A stretch of DNA of 64,000 bases from Streptomyces antarcticus (lineage in GTDB: Bacteria; Actinomycetota; Actinomycetes; Streptomycetales; Streptomycetaceae): NCBI RefSeq assembly GCF_026627255.1, contig NZ_JAPNLM010000004.1:62001-126000 (forward strand). Reading direction: 5' to 3'. The notes under the pieces are model-generated. The model was given only the letters and a program-made list of their open reading frames with translations, did not search any database and had not been told where the DNA came from. Below, in pieces: positions 51,302 to 59,114 of this stretch (within the stretch, counting starts at the first letter, position 1; every line of letters starts with the position of its first letter). A program made the translations under genes and the position numbers.

Positions 51302-51350
51302 TGACTCAGATTGTGACTGTCTTGACAGTGCTCACTGTCAAATCTAGAGT
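51302..51350 (+). promoter_or_regulatory. Promoter of the class IV aminotransferase with direct repeats and a 20-bp palindrome
   Basis: A -35 TTGACA (51322-51327) and a -10 TAGAGT (51345-51350) are separated by 17 bp. Upstream, TGACTCA (51302-51308) and TGACTG (51314-51319) form direct repeats 12 bp apart, ending 2 bp before the -35 hexamer. The -35 is also the left part of the palindrome TTGACAGTGCTCACTGTCAA (51322-51341; 9-bp arms). The first element fits an activator site, and the second a repressor site. The same direct-repeat block recurs at 54857-54883. Confidence 0.75.
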
Positions 51351-51414
51351 GCGGTCATGCTCTGCGTGAGCTCGCGTTGAGCTGCGTTCGTCTGGGTCAC
51401 CGAGAGGGGCAAGC

Positions 51415-52365
51415 GTGTCTTCCGAATATGGGCGTTTGATCTGGCGCAATGGCACCTTCATGCCGTGGGAAGAGGCGACGGTGCACATCAGTTCCGTCGG
51501 GCACGCCTCGGTCTCCGCCGCTTTCGAAGGCGTGCACTCCTACTGGAGCCCCGCGCGCGGGACGCTGCACGGATTCCGGCTCCGTGACCACATGCAGCGG
51601 CTGCTGGACTCGCTCCGGTTGAGCTGGATGGAGCCCGGTTTCGACGCGGACGCGCTCGTCGCGGCCACCGTCGAGCTGCTCTCCTCGTGGGAGACCAGCG
51701 GCAAGGACCTCTACGTGCGCCCGTGGGGCTTCGCCGGAGGGACGCACAAGGAGCAGATGGTGCCGCGCGGCACGCCGGCCGAGATCGCCATCGAGACCTG
51801 GGAGTTCGAGAGCAAGCTCGGGCAGGGACGCACCTGCACGCTCGCCGTCAGCTCCTGGCCCCGCTTCAACCCGGGCGCCTCCCCTGCGTCGATGAAGGTG
51901 TTCTCGAACTATCACAACGGCAGGCTGGGCAACATCGACGCCCGGGCCCGTGGCGCCGACTGGCCGGTCTTCCTCAACGGCGCGGGGAACGTCACCGAGT
52001 CGTCCGGATCGTGCATAGCCCTGGTCAAGCGCGGCCGGCTGATCACCCCCGACCTGGCCAGCGGCGTCCTGGACAGCATCACCCGCAACACCCTCTTCCA
52101 GCTCGCCGAGGAGGAGCTCGGCCTGTCCGTCGAGGTCCGGCCCGTGGAGCGGACGGAGTTGTACCTGGCCGACGAGATCTTCCTGATGGGGACCGCGGCC
52201 GAGGTGCTGCCCGCCGTGGAGGTCGACGGGTTCCCCCTCGGTGACGGCAAGACCGCGGGGGAGATCACGCGGGCGCTGGAGTCCTGCTACCACGACACGG
52301 TCCGCGCCGTCACCGGCCGGCACGACGAGTGGCTCACGCCGGTCCCGGCGGCGCCGGCACGCTGA
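51415..52365 (+). CDS. Class IV (branched-chain-type) PLP aminotransferase
   Basis: The protein is 316 aa from the GTG at 51415 (GAGAGGGG ribosome site). Class IV signatures are present: GHASVSAAFEGVHSYWSP near the N-terminus, the PLP lysine K161 in SPASMKVFSNYHNGRLGNIDARARGAD, FLNGAGNVTESSGSCIALVKRGRLITPDLASGVLDSITR and LYLADEIFLMGTAAEVLP. It should interconvert an alpha-keto acid and an amino acid. As the first gene after the cluster promoter it likely makes or supplies a building block for the NRPS/PKS line. It overlaps the 3' end of the convergent LigA-like gene by 32 nt. Confidence 0.9.
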   Translation: MSSEYGRLIWRNGTFMPWEEATVHISSVGHASVSAAFEGVHSYWSPARGTLHGFRLRDHMQRLLDSLRLSWMEPGFDADALVAATVELLSSWETSGKDLYVRPWGFAGGTHKEQMVPRGTPAEIAIETWEFESKLGQGRTCTLAVSSWPRFNPGASPASMKVFSNYHNGRLGNIDARARGADWPVFLNGAGNVTESSGSCIALVKRGRLITPDLASGVLDSITRNTLFQLAEEELGLSVEVRPVERTELYLADEIFLMGTAAEVLPAVEVDGFPLGDGKTAGEITRALESCYHDTVRAVTGRHDEWLTPVPAAPAR

Positions 52366-52630
52366 AGCGCGGTTCGGCCGTACGGATACGAGCGGCGTAG
52401 AGCGCCGGATCGAGGCCCAGCACCCGGAAGGTGGCCAGCCGTACGAGCAGGACCGGATGCGCCCCGCGGCGGTAGAGGGCGGCGACGTCGCCCCGTAGCA
52501 GCTCGTCCCGCTCCGCCGCGGTCAGCGGGCGGTGGACGAGCTCCCGCCGCGGGTCCGCGCGCATCCGTTCCAGGGTTTCCGGATCGTGTGCGATGTCGTA
52601 GCAGAGACGGTCGATCGCATGGACGCCCAT
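52334..52630 (-). CDS. LigA-like small (alpha) subunit of an extradiol ring-opening dioxygenase
   Basis: The protein is 98 aa, with AAAGGA 9 nt before the ATG. The pattern AIDRLCYDIAHDPETLERMR followed by PLTAAERDELLRGDVAALYRRGAHPVLLVRLATFRVLGL is that of the LigA Pfam domain, the helical subunit that caps the active site of LigB-type dioxygenases such as protocatechuate 4,5-dioxygenase. It lies 160 nt downstream of the LigB-like gene on the same strand, so both are expected to form one enzyme. Confidence 0.88.
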   Translation of the reverse strand: MGVHAIDRLCYDIAHDPETLERMRADPRRELVHRPLTAAERDELLRGDVAALYRRGAHPVLLVRLATFRVLGLDPALYAARIRTAEPRFSVPAPPGPA

Positions 52631-52790
52631 CGGCGTGTCCTTTCGCTCTCTTCTTGATCTTCTTGCCGTGTCGCCCCACGCGGCGTGTCCACGGCCCGTG
52701 TTCCGCGTTCCCGCACGTCCTCCCGCCCCGGCTCCGGAACGCGTCCGCCGCGTTCCGGAGCCGCAGGCGTTGCCCGCTGCGTGCGGCCGT

Positions 52791-53615
52791 TCAGCCGGCG
52801 CCCCACGCCGCGAAGGCGTGGCCCTCGCCCTCCCGGTGGTCCATGTGGGCGAGGGGCAGGTCCGCGGCCATCTCAGCGGCCGCGATCCACGGCAGGACCT
52901 CGCCGGCGACCGTTCCGGCCTCTTCGATGCGCCGCTCCGTGGTCTCGGACACGAGCCCGTCCAGGTCGCCCCGGTACAGCCGGTCGGCGACGGTGCCGGC
53001 CCAGGACGGCCTCGGAACGCCGTACAGCTGGTCGGGCAGCATGCGGGGGCCGCCCACCTCCAGGGAGAAGCTGCCGCTCGCGACGACGGCGACGCGACGG
53101 CCCGGCAGGTCCTCCAGGGCGTTGCGCAGCACCCGGCCGAGCCGTCTGCAGCGCTCTGCCGAAGGCCGGGGCGCCACCATGCCGTTCAGGTACACGGGGA
53201 CGACGGGCAGCGGGCGCGTGTTGAGGAAGTGCAGCGGCACCACGACGGAGTGGTCCACCGAGTGGCCGCGCAAGGCCACCGGGTCGAAGTCCTGGCCGAC
53301 CAGGCCGCGGTGGAGGGTGGTCCCGATGTCCCCGTCCAGCGCGTACGAGGTGGGGGAGACGCCCGGGACGTCGTCGTTGGGGCCGCGGACGCTGTCCCCG
53401 GTGGCGATGGCGAACGTCGGCCACATGTCGGGGGTGAAGGTGTTGATGTGGTCGCAGGTGAGGACGACGAGGACATCGGCGTCCGCCCGCGCGACCACCT
53501 CCTCGACCGCCGCGTAGCGTCGGGCGAGTTCCGCCCCCGCGGCCGTGTCGGTGCGGGCGAGGGTGGGGAAGCCCGGGGTGTGCGGGACGCCGGCGACGGC
53601 GACGATGTCTGCCAC
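52791..53615 (-). CDS. Class III extradiol dioxygenase catalytic subunit, LigB-like
   Basis: The protein is 274 aa. The iron ligands and catalytic residues of LigB-type enzymes are visible: H12 in VPHTPGFP, H56 in LTCDHINTFTPD, the catalytic-acid His in GHSVDHSVVVPLHFLN, and a late Glu region (AAEMAADLPLAHMDHREGEGHAF). It should cleave a catechol ring next to the hydroxyls with Fe(II) and O2. It starts 6 nt after the Gfo/Idh/MocA gene, and the LigA-like subunit follows. Within the cluster it may open or rearrange an aromatic precursor. Confidence 0.92.
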   Translation of the reverse strand: MADIVAVAGVPHTPGFPTLARTDTAAGAELARRYAAVEEVVARADADVLVVLTCDHINTFTPDMWPTFAIATGDSVRGPNDDVPGVSPTSYALDGDIGTTLHRGLVGQDFDPVALRGHSVDHSVVVPLHFLNTRPLPVVPVYLNGMVAPRPSAERCRRLGRVLRNALEDLPGRRVAVVASGSFSLEVGGPRMLPDQLYGVPRPSWAGTVADRLYRGDLDGLVSETTERRIEEAGTVAGEVLPWIAAAEMAADLPLAHMDHREGEGHAFAAWGAG

Positions 53616-53621
53616 CTCCCG

Positions 53622-54728
53622 TCACCCGCCCGGTGCCGTCGCCGCGGCCGCCGTCGCGGCCACCCGCGGCCCGGGCGCGGCCGTGGACCCGCCGGGCGCC
53701 GCTCCCTCGGAGCGGGCCGCGCGGTACATCTCCCGCAGCAGGCGCAGGGTGCCGAGCCCCGCGGCGCCGTCGGCCGTCATGGGGTGACCGTCGTGGACCG
53801 CTGCGGCGAAGTCGGCGATCTGCCGCCGGTGCGAGATGCCGTAGTAGCCGATGCCGGCGGGGGCCGGTGCCACCTGCGCGCCCACGTCGCGCGCCGCAGC
53901 GCGGAGCGCGTCGCCGCCCTCGGCGACGTGCAGCGTCCCGGGGTGGTCCAGGTCGAAGAGGACCGAGCCCTCGGTGCCGACGAGTTCGATCCGGGTGCGC
54001 CAGGTGATGCTGCTCGCGACCGTGACCTGGTACGTCACCAACGCGCCCTGCGGGCCCCGCAGGACGGCCGCGAGGGTGTCCTCCGTCTCCATGCCGCCGC
54101 GCGGCGCCGTGTGCCCGGCGGCCGCACCGACCACGGTGAGGCCGCCGGTGAGCCAGCGCGTCACGTCGAGCGCGTGGTAGCCCTGGTTGACCAGGGCGGA
54201 GCCGCCCTCGCCGGCGAAGGTGCCGCGCCAGTAGCTGTCGGCGTAATAGCCGTCGTCGCGGCCGCACTGGAGGCTGACGGTGCCGGACACGAGCCGTCCC
54301 AGGAGGCCGTCGGCGATCCACTCGCGGACGGCGGCGACCACCGGGTCGTAGCGGTGCTGCGAGACGACCGACAGGACGCGGCCGGTGCGTTCGGCGAGGA
54401 CCGTCAGGGCCTCACCCTCCTCGGCGGTCATGGCCAGCGGCTTCTCCACCAGGACGTGCTTGCCCGCCCTGAGCGCCGCGGCGGCCAGCTCGTAGTGCTG
54501 GGCGTGGTCAACGGCGATGGAGACGCTGTCGACCAGGGGGTCGGCCAGGACGACCCGTGCGTCCGAGGTCACGTGCGGCAGCCCGTACTCGCGGGCCAGG
54601 GCCTCGGCCCGCGAGCGGTCGCGGTCGCACGCCCAGCGCAGTTCGGCGTCCGGCAGCGCGGAAAATCCGTCGACGTGGTTGGGGGCCACTCGCCCGCACC
54701 CCACCACGGCATGAACAAGGGGTTTCAC
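53622..54728 (-). CDS. Gfo/Idh/MocA-family oxidoreductase
   Basis: The protein is 368 aa from the GTG at 54728, with a GAGGAG site 8 nt upstream. The N-terminal NAD(P)-binding motif is AVVGCGRVAPNHVDGF, the EKP signature reads LVEKPLAMTAEEG, and the C-terminal substrate domain contains GGSALVNQGYHALDVTRWL. It probably oxidises or reduces a sugar or an aldehyde/hemiacetal. It heads an operon with the LigB- and LigA-like genes. In lignin degraders, LigC, which oxidises the LigAB product to 2-pyrone-4,6-dicarboxylate, belongs to the same family, so a parallel role is possible. Confidence 0.88.
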   Translation of the reverse strand: MKPLVHAVVGCGRVAPNHVDGFSALPDAELRWACDRDRSRAEALAREYGLPHVTSDARVVLADPLVDSVSIAVDHAQHYELAAAALRAGKHVLVEKPLAMTAEEGEALTVLAERTGRVLSVVSQHRYDPVVAAVREWIADGLLGRLVSGTVSLQCGRDDGYYADSYWRGTFAGEGGSALVNQGYHALDVTRWLTGGLTVVGAAAGHTAPRGGMETEDTLAAVLRGPQGALVTYQVTVASSITWRTRIELVGTEGSVLFDLDHPGTLHVAEGGDALRAAARDVGAQVAPAPAGIGYYGISHRRQIADFAAAVHDGHPMTADGAAGLGTLRLLREMYRAARSEGAAPGGSTAAPGPRVAATAAAATAPGG

Positions 54729-54829
54729 GCAGAACTCCTCGGGTCTCTCGGTTGCCCGTCGGCGGCAGTAAGGAAATGGAAGCGGCACGGACGGTCTCTC
54801 CACTTCAGTCAATATCCGCTGGCTCCGAA

Positions 54830-54883
54830 TGTCAACGGCCTTAGCCGCTCGCTTAGTGACTCAATTAGTGACTGCTCTTGACA
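54830..54883. promoter_or_regulatory. Divergent cluster promoter region with shared direct-repeat element
   Basis: The block TGACTCA (54857-54863), 5 nt, TGACTG (54869-54874), C, TCTTGACA (54876-54883) repeats the arrangement at 51302-51327 almost exactly. Extended, it forms a direct repeat TTAGTGACT at 54853-54861 and 54865-54873. TTGACA (54878-54883) is the probable -35 for the rightward transketolase operon; its -10 is weak. On the minus strand TTGACA (54835-54830) may serve the leftward Gfo/Lig operon. The rest of 54729-55055 is non-coding, with poor codon bias. Confidence 0.65.
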
Positions 54884-55055
54884 AGGAATCATGGAGCGAC
54901 TTGACTCTGCCTCACCCGGCGTTGGGACGCTGCCTCGAAGGCCGTCCCGGGATCCGCCGGGGACCGGACGGCGGAGCGTTGGCGATCAGTGCACCCCGTC
55001 GGCCGGTACCCACACCGACCACGAGCCGCCCCGCTGCGGCAGACCGGAGGACGTC

Positions 55056-55871
55056 GTGCTCCACCCCGACGAACTGGCCCGGCGTGCCCGGCGGCGAGTC
55101 GTCGAACTGGCCGCACGCAAGGCGGTTCACCTCGGCGCCGCGCTGTCCATGACCGACTTGCTGGCCGTCCTCTACACCCGGGGCCTGCGCTACCGACCGG
55201 ACCGGCCCGACTGGCCCGACCGGGACCTGCTGATCCTCAGCAAGGGCCACGGCGCCTACGGCCTGTACGCGGTCCTCGCCGAACTCGGCGTCATCACGGC
55301 CGACCTGGCCACGCTGCCGGGCCACCCGTCCGACGCCGTGCCCGGCATCGAGGCCGCGACCGGCGCCCTCGGCCACGGACTGTCCCTCGGCTGCGGCATG
55401 GCCCTCGGCGCGCGGCTGGCGGGCCGGGACCAGCGGGTCGTCGTCGTCACCGGCGACGGCGAGCTCGACGAAGGGAGCAACTGGGAGGCCGCGCAGTTCG
55501 CCGCGCACCACCGCCTCGGCAACCTCGTCGCCGTCGTGGACCGCAACCGGCTCCAGCAGGAGGGCGACACCGAGACCATCAGCGCCCTCGAACCCCTCGC
55601 CGACAAGTGGCGGGCCTTCGGCTGGCGCGTCGCCGAAGCCGACGGGCACGACACCGCCGCCGTCACCGACGCCCTCGCCGGGCTCCGGGCCGGCGACGGT
55701 CCCGCCGTACTGCTCGCGCACACGGTCAAGGGCAGGGGCGTCCCCTTCGCCGAGGGCGATCCCGCCTGGCACATGGGCCAGTTGGACGCCGCCCAGCGCC
55801 AGACGGCCCTCGACGCCCTCGACGCACCCGCTGCCCCGGCCCCCGCCGCCGCGGGAGGAGCGCTGTCGTGA
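55056..55871 (+). CDS. Transketolase N-terminal subunit (split transketolase)
   Basis: The protein is 271 aa from the GTG at 55056, chosen because GGAGG lies 5 nt upstream and codon bias begins there; a 54891 ATG start is less likely. TPP-binding residues are clear: LSKGHGAYGLYAVLAELG, ATGALGHGLSLGCGMALG, and GDGELDEGSNWEAAQFAAHHRLGNLVAVVDRN. The length equals that of bacterial split-transketolase A subunits. It transfers a two-carbon glycolaldehyde unit together with the next gene product. In antibiotic clusters such pairs (for example Rif15A/B) install C2 units. Confidence 0.93.
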   Translation: MLHPDELARRARRRVVELAARKAVHLGAALSMTDLLAVLYTRGLRYRPDRPDWPDRDLLILSKGHGAYGLYAVLAELGVITADLATLPGHPSDAVPGIEAATGALGHGLSLGCGMALGARLAGRDQRVVVVTGDGELDEGSNWEAAQFAAHHRLGNLVAVVDRNRLQQEGDTETISALEPLADKWRAFGWRVAEADGHDTAAVTDALAGLRAGDGPAVLLAHTVKGRGVPFAEGDPAWHMGQLDAAQRQTALDALDAPAAPAPAAAGGALS

Positions 55872-56812
55872 TCGCCGCACCGCCCACCATGCGCGCCGCG
55901 CTGGCCGCCGCCCTGGCCGAGGCCGTCGACGCGGACCCCGCCCTGATCACCCTGGGCGCCGACGGACAGGCCCTGTTCCAGGGAGTCATGGCCCGACACC
56001 CCCGCCGGTACGTCGACGTCGGCATCGCCGAGGCCAACCTCGTCGGAGTCGCCGCCGGACTCGCCCGCAGCGGCATGCGCCCCGTCGCTGCCGCCATGGC
56101 ACCTTTTCTCGTCCGCAGGGCCTACGAACAACTGCGCCTCGACGTGTGCGTGCCCGCGCTGCCCGTGGTCTTCCTCGGCGTCGGCGGAGGGCTGGGGTAC
56201 GGACACCTCGGCCCCACCCACCACGCCACCGACGACATCACCCTCATGTCGGCGCTGCCCCACATGAGCGTCCACTGCCCCGCCGACGCCGCCGACGCCG
56301 TGTCCGTACTGCGGACCCTGCTGCCGGCCGACGGCCCCGCGTACGTACGGCTCTCCGCGCGCCCCGACCCGGAGCTGCCCGCGGCGGCCTCCGACGGCGA
56401 CCCGCGGACCCCCCGACTGCTGCGCGACGGGGACGACGTACTGCTGCTGGCCACCGGCCGCTGCGTGGCCGAGGCACTCGCCGCGGCCGACGCCCTCGCC
56501 GGCGACGGGGTGGACGCCGCCGTCGCCTCCGTGACCACCCTCCACCCCTTCCCCCGGGACGCCGTACGGGCACTGGCCCTCGGCCGGGCGCTCGTCGTCA
56601 CCGCCGCCGAGTCCCTGGGCCCCGGCGGCCTGGGGGACCGCACCGCACTGACCCTCGGCCGGGACGGCCCCCCGCTGGTGCGTCTGGAGACCGACCACCG
56701 CTACCCGCCGGTCGCCTCCCACGAAGAACTTCTCCACTTCTACGGCGTGGACAGCCGCGGCATCCGGTCCGCCGTGCTCGGCCGCTTCACCAGGAACACG
56801 AGGAAAGCGTGA
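55868..56812 (+). CDS. Transketolase C-terminal subunit (split transketolase)
   Basis: The protein is 314 aa from the GTG at 55868, which overlaps the stop of the N-terminal subunit by 4 nt (GTGA). The pyrimidine-binding domain shows YVDVGIAEANLVGVAAGLARSGMRPVAAAMAPFL, with the catalytic Glu in IAEAN, and GGLGYGHLGPTHHATDDITLMSALPHM; a transketolase C-terminal domain follows. It completes the two-component enzyme and is likely to give a C2 building block or modification for the cluster product. Confidence 0.93.
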   Translation: MIAAPPTMRAALAAALAEAVDADPALITLGADGQALFQGVMARHPRRYVDVGIAEANLVGVAAGLARSGMRPVAAAMAPFLVRRAYEQLRLDVCVPALPVVFLGVGGGLGYGHLGPTHHATDDITLMSALPHMSVHCPADAADAVSVLRTLLPADGPAYVRLSARPDPELPAAASDGDPRTPRLLRDGDDVLLLATGRCVAEALAAADALAGDGVDAAVASVTTLHPFPRDAVRALALGRALVVTAAESLGPGGLGDRTALTLGRDGPPLVRLETDHRYPPVASHEELLHFYGVDSRGIRSAVLGRFTRNTRKA

Positions 56813-58071
56813 CGATGAGGATCCTCTCCAGCGCCCAGGCCTGCGGATTCGGGCCCGTCTCCAAACTGGTCGCCATCACCCCCCTGCTCGCCGACAGCAG
56901 CGTCGACTTCGTCGGCCAGGACGTCGCACTCGACTTCGCGCGGCGGCACAGCCACCGCTTCCACCGCATCACCGAAGGCGACACCCGCCGGAGCGAGGAC
57001 CTCGCGCAGGGACTCGCCGACGCCGACCTCGTGGTCAGCGTCATGGACGCCGAACTCGTCTTCCGGGCGGTACGCGCCGAGGTCCCCGTGCTCTTCTTCG
57101 ACAGCCTCCTCGGCTTCTGGCTGACCGGCCGCAGCTTCGAGGAACTGGCGGCGCGCGCCCACCTCGTCCGGTGGGCCGACCACGACACGGCCCGCTACGT
57201 CTTCGACACGCTCGCCCCGCACGAGCGCATCCTGCTGGCCCACCTCCTCGCCCGGCGGTCCTACGCGCAGAACTTCCCCGGCGTGCCCGCGCGCATCGCG
57301 GCCATGGCCGGGGTGGGCGCCGACCACGTCGAGCTCTGCGGTCCCATCGTCGACCGGAACGCCCTGGAGGGCGCCCTCGCCCAGCCGCCGCCGGAGCGGC
57401 CGGCCGGCCTCCTGATCAACCTCGGCGGCTTCCAGAACTTCTTCCTCGACTACGAGTCCCACAACGCCTACCTCGACGTCCTGCGCCGCTGGGTCGCCGA
57501 ACTCGCCGAAGCCCGACCCGAACTGGGCCGCATCCTGGTATGCGGCGGGGCGTTCCGACAGCGCGTCACCGAGACCCACGGCGAGGTCGAGGTCGAGTAC
57601 GCCTTCCTGCCCCAGACGGAGTTCCTCCGCCACCTCGCCCACGCACCGCTCTACGCCGTACCGCCGAGCCTCACCTCGCTTCACGAGTCGGTCATCCTGC
57701 GCCGGCTGCCGCTGCTGCTCCCCGAGCAGCACTACGGACACATCGCCAACCTGCGCGCCCTGCGCGGCACCGTCGCCGGCGACATCGCGGCCAGCCTCAC
57801 CGACCTCGGCGACCGGTTCACCGTCCCCGAGGACGACCTGGAGGGCACCAAGGCCCTCGACCGGCTCACCCGCGAACTGCTCACGGACGAGTCCGGCTAC
57901 CGCCACCTCGCCGATCACCTGGACGCACGTCTGACCGCCTACCAGAAGCTGACGGCCGAGGAACGGCACGCCGCCGTCGACGAGCTCGGCGACCTGCTCG
58001 GTGGACCCGCGCTGGCCGATCTCCTGAGCCGCGTCGACGTGTCCCTCGTCACCACCGGGAGCACGTCGTGA
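56809..58071 (+). CDS. GT-B-fold glycosyltransferase-like protein
   Basis: The protein is 420 aa from the GTG at 56809 (4-nt GTGA overlap); ATG 56815 is an alternative with GAGGA 10 nt upstream. The N-terminus MRILSSAQACGFGPVSKLVAIT and the central GLLINLGGFQNFF...GRILVCGGAF resemble the two Rossmann halves of GT-B enzymes and the cytosylglucuronate-synthase-like group. The late part LTSLHESVILRRLPLLLPEQHYGHIANLRAL corresponds to the usual donor-binding segment (H-E-...-P..P....Q..NA). It may glycosylate the product or an intermediate. Family assignment is by eye and moderate. Confidence 0.65.
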   Translation: MTMRILSSAQACGFGPVSKLVAITPLLADSSVDFVGQDVALDFARRHSHRFHRITEGDTRRSEDLAQGLADADLVVSVMDAELVFRAVRAEVPVLFFDSLLGFWLTGRSFEELAARAHLVRWADHDTARYVFDTLAPHERILLAHLLARRSYAQNFPGVPARIAAMAGVGADHVELCGPIVDRNALEGALAQPPPERPAGLLINLGGFQNFFLDYESHNAYLDVLRRWVAELAEARPELGRILVCGGAFRQRVTETHGEVEVEYAFLPQTEFLRHLAHAPLYAVPPSLTSLHESVILRRLPLLLPEQHYGHIANLRALRGTVAGDIAASLTDLGDRFTVPEDDLEGTKALDRLTRELLTDESGYRHLADHLDARLTAYQKLTAEERHAAVDELGDLLGGPALADLLSRVDVSLVTTGSTS

Positions 58072-59114
58072 ACCGCACCCCCACCCCGCACGGCAGCGGC
58101 CCCGCCGCCACCGCACCCGCCCCGGCGGACCACGCCGACCTCACCGAACGGAGCGTCGACACCGTCGAGGTGGCCCGGCTGATGCTCGCCGCCCACCTGG
58201 AGAGGAACGGCGCCCCCGAGCCCGGCCCCGACCGCGTTCGGTCCTCCACCTGGACTCCGGCCGGCGCCCGCAAGGTCCGCCGCCGCACCTTCGTCCAGCT
58301 CGACATCGACGGCGTACCCGTCGCCGTCGCCAAGGTCCCGCTGTCCACCACCGATCCGAAACTCGCCCGCGAGCTGGAGATCCTGCGCGGCTTCCCCGTA
58401 CCCGCGCCCCTCGGCAGTCCGGTACCGCTGGACGCGCTGTGCGGCGGGTTCACGATGACCCACCTGCCCGGCATCGACCTGCCCACCGCCGTCGCCGGCG
58501 CCACCGGACCCGACGCGCTGTGGCAGGTGCTCCGGCCGGCCGTCGAGCGGGTCGTCGAACTGCACCTGTCGGGGGAGCGGACACCCGGCACCCCGGAGCG
58601 CGCCCTCGAAACGGCCGCCGCTTACGTCCGTGACCCCGAGTTCGGCGTCCCGTACGCCGACGAGGCCCTGCGCACGGCCCTGCTGGCGCCCACCCACGGC
58701 GACCTGGGCCCCTGGAACGTGCGCTACGACGCCCGCGACGGGTCTGCCCGGGTATTGGACTTCGAGGACTACCGCGCCACCGGCATCGCCGCCATGGACG
58801 TCGTGAACCTCCTCGTCACCACCGCCCTCCCGGTCTTTCCCGACTACCCGGAACACGGCTTCGACTGGCTGTACGACCAGGTCTTCAGCTCGGACCACTG
58901 GTTCCGGTCCGTACTGGAGCGGGGCCTGGACCACTACGCGACGCTCACCGGACAGCACCCCGGCCGCGTCCTCGACCTCCTGCCCTTCACCTGCCAGTGG
59001 CTCATCGAACGCATCGAGGCCGAGGGCCGCGACACCAGCCGTCTCTTCTACCGCACCTTCGTCGAACGCTACCTGGAGCGGCGGCCCGCGGCCCACGGGA
59101 GCACCCATGTCTGA
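58068..59114 (+). CDS. APH-fold phosphotransferase (aminoglycoside/choline-kinase-like)
   Basis: The protein is 348 aa from the GTG at 58068 (4-nt overlap with the gene before). The catalytic Brenner motif is THGDLGPWNVRYD and the metal-binding DFE motif is VLDFEDYRATG. The N-terminal lobe has VPVAVAKVPL, with the ATP-binding Lys. The kinase probably phosphorylates a sugar or hydroxyl group, either as a biosynthetic step or as self-resistance. The position between the GT-like and flavoprotein genes favours biosynthesis. Confidence 0.85.
   Translation: MNRTPTPHGSGPAATAPAPADHADLTERSVDTVEVARLMLAAHLERNGAPEPGPDRVRSSTWTPAGARKVRRRTFVQLDIDGVPVAVAKVPLSTTDPKLARELEILRGFPVPAPLGSPVPLDALCGGFTMTHLPGIDLPTAVAGATGPDALWQVLRPAVERVVELHLSGERTPGTPERALETAAAYVRDPEFGVPYADEALRTALLAPTHGDLGPWNVRYDARDGSARVLDFEDYRATGIAAMDVVNLLVTTALPVFPDYPEHGFDWLYDQVFSSDHWFRSVLERGLDHYATLTGQHPGRVLDLLPFTCQWLIERIEAEGRDTSRLFYRTFVERYLERRPAAHGSTHV

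Noticed and set aside
54891..55055. Earlier ATG start for the transketolase N-subunit
   Set aside because: Codon bias is poor over this stretch, spacing of AAGGAA to the ATG is too short, and the GTG at 55056 has a well-placed GGAGG and gives the family's usual length.
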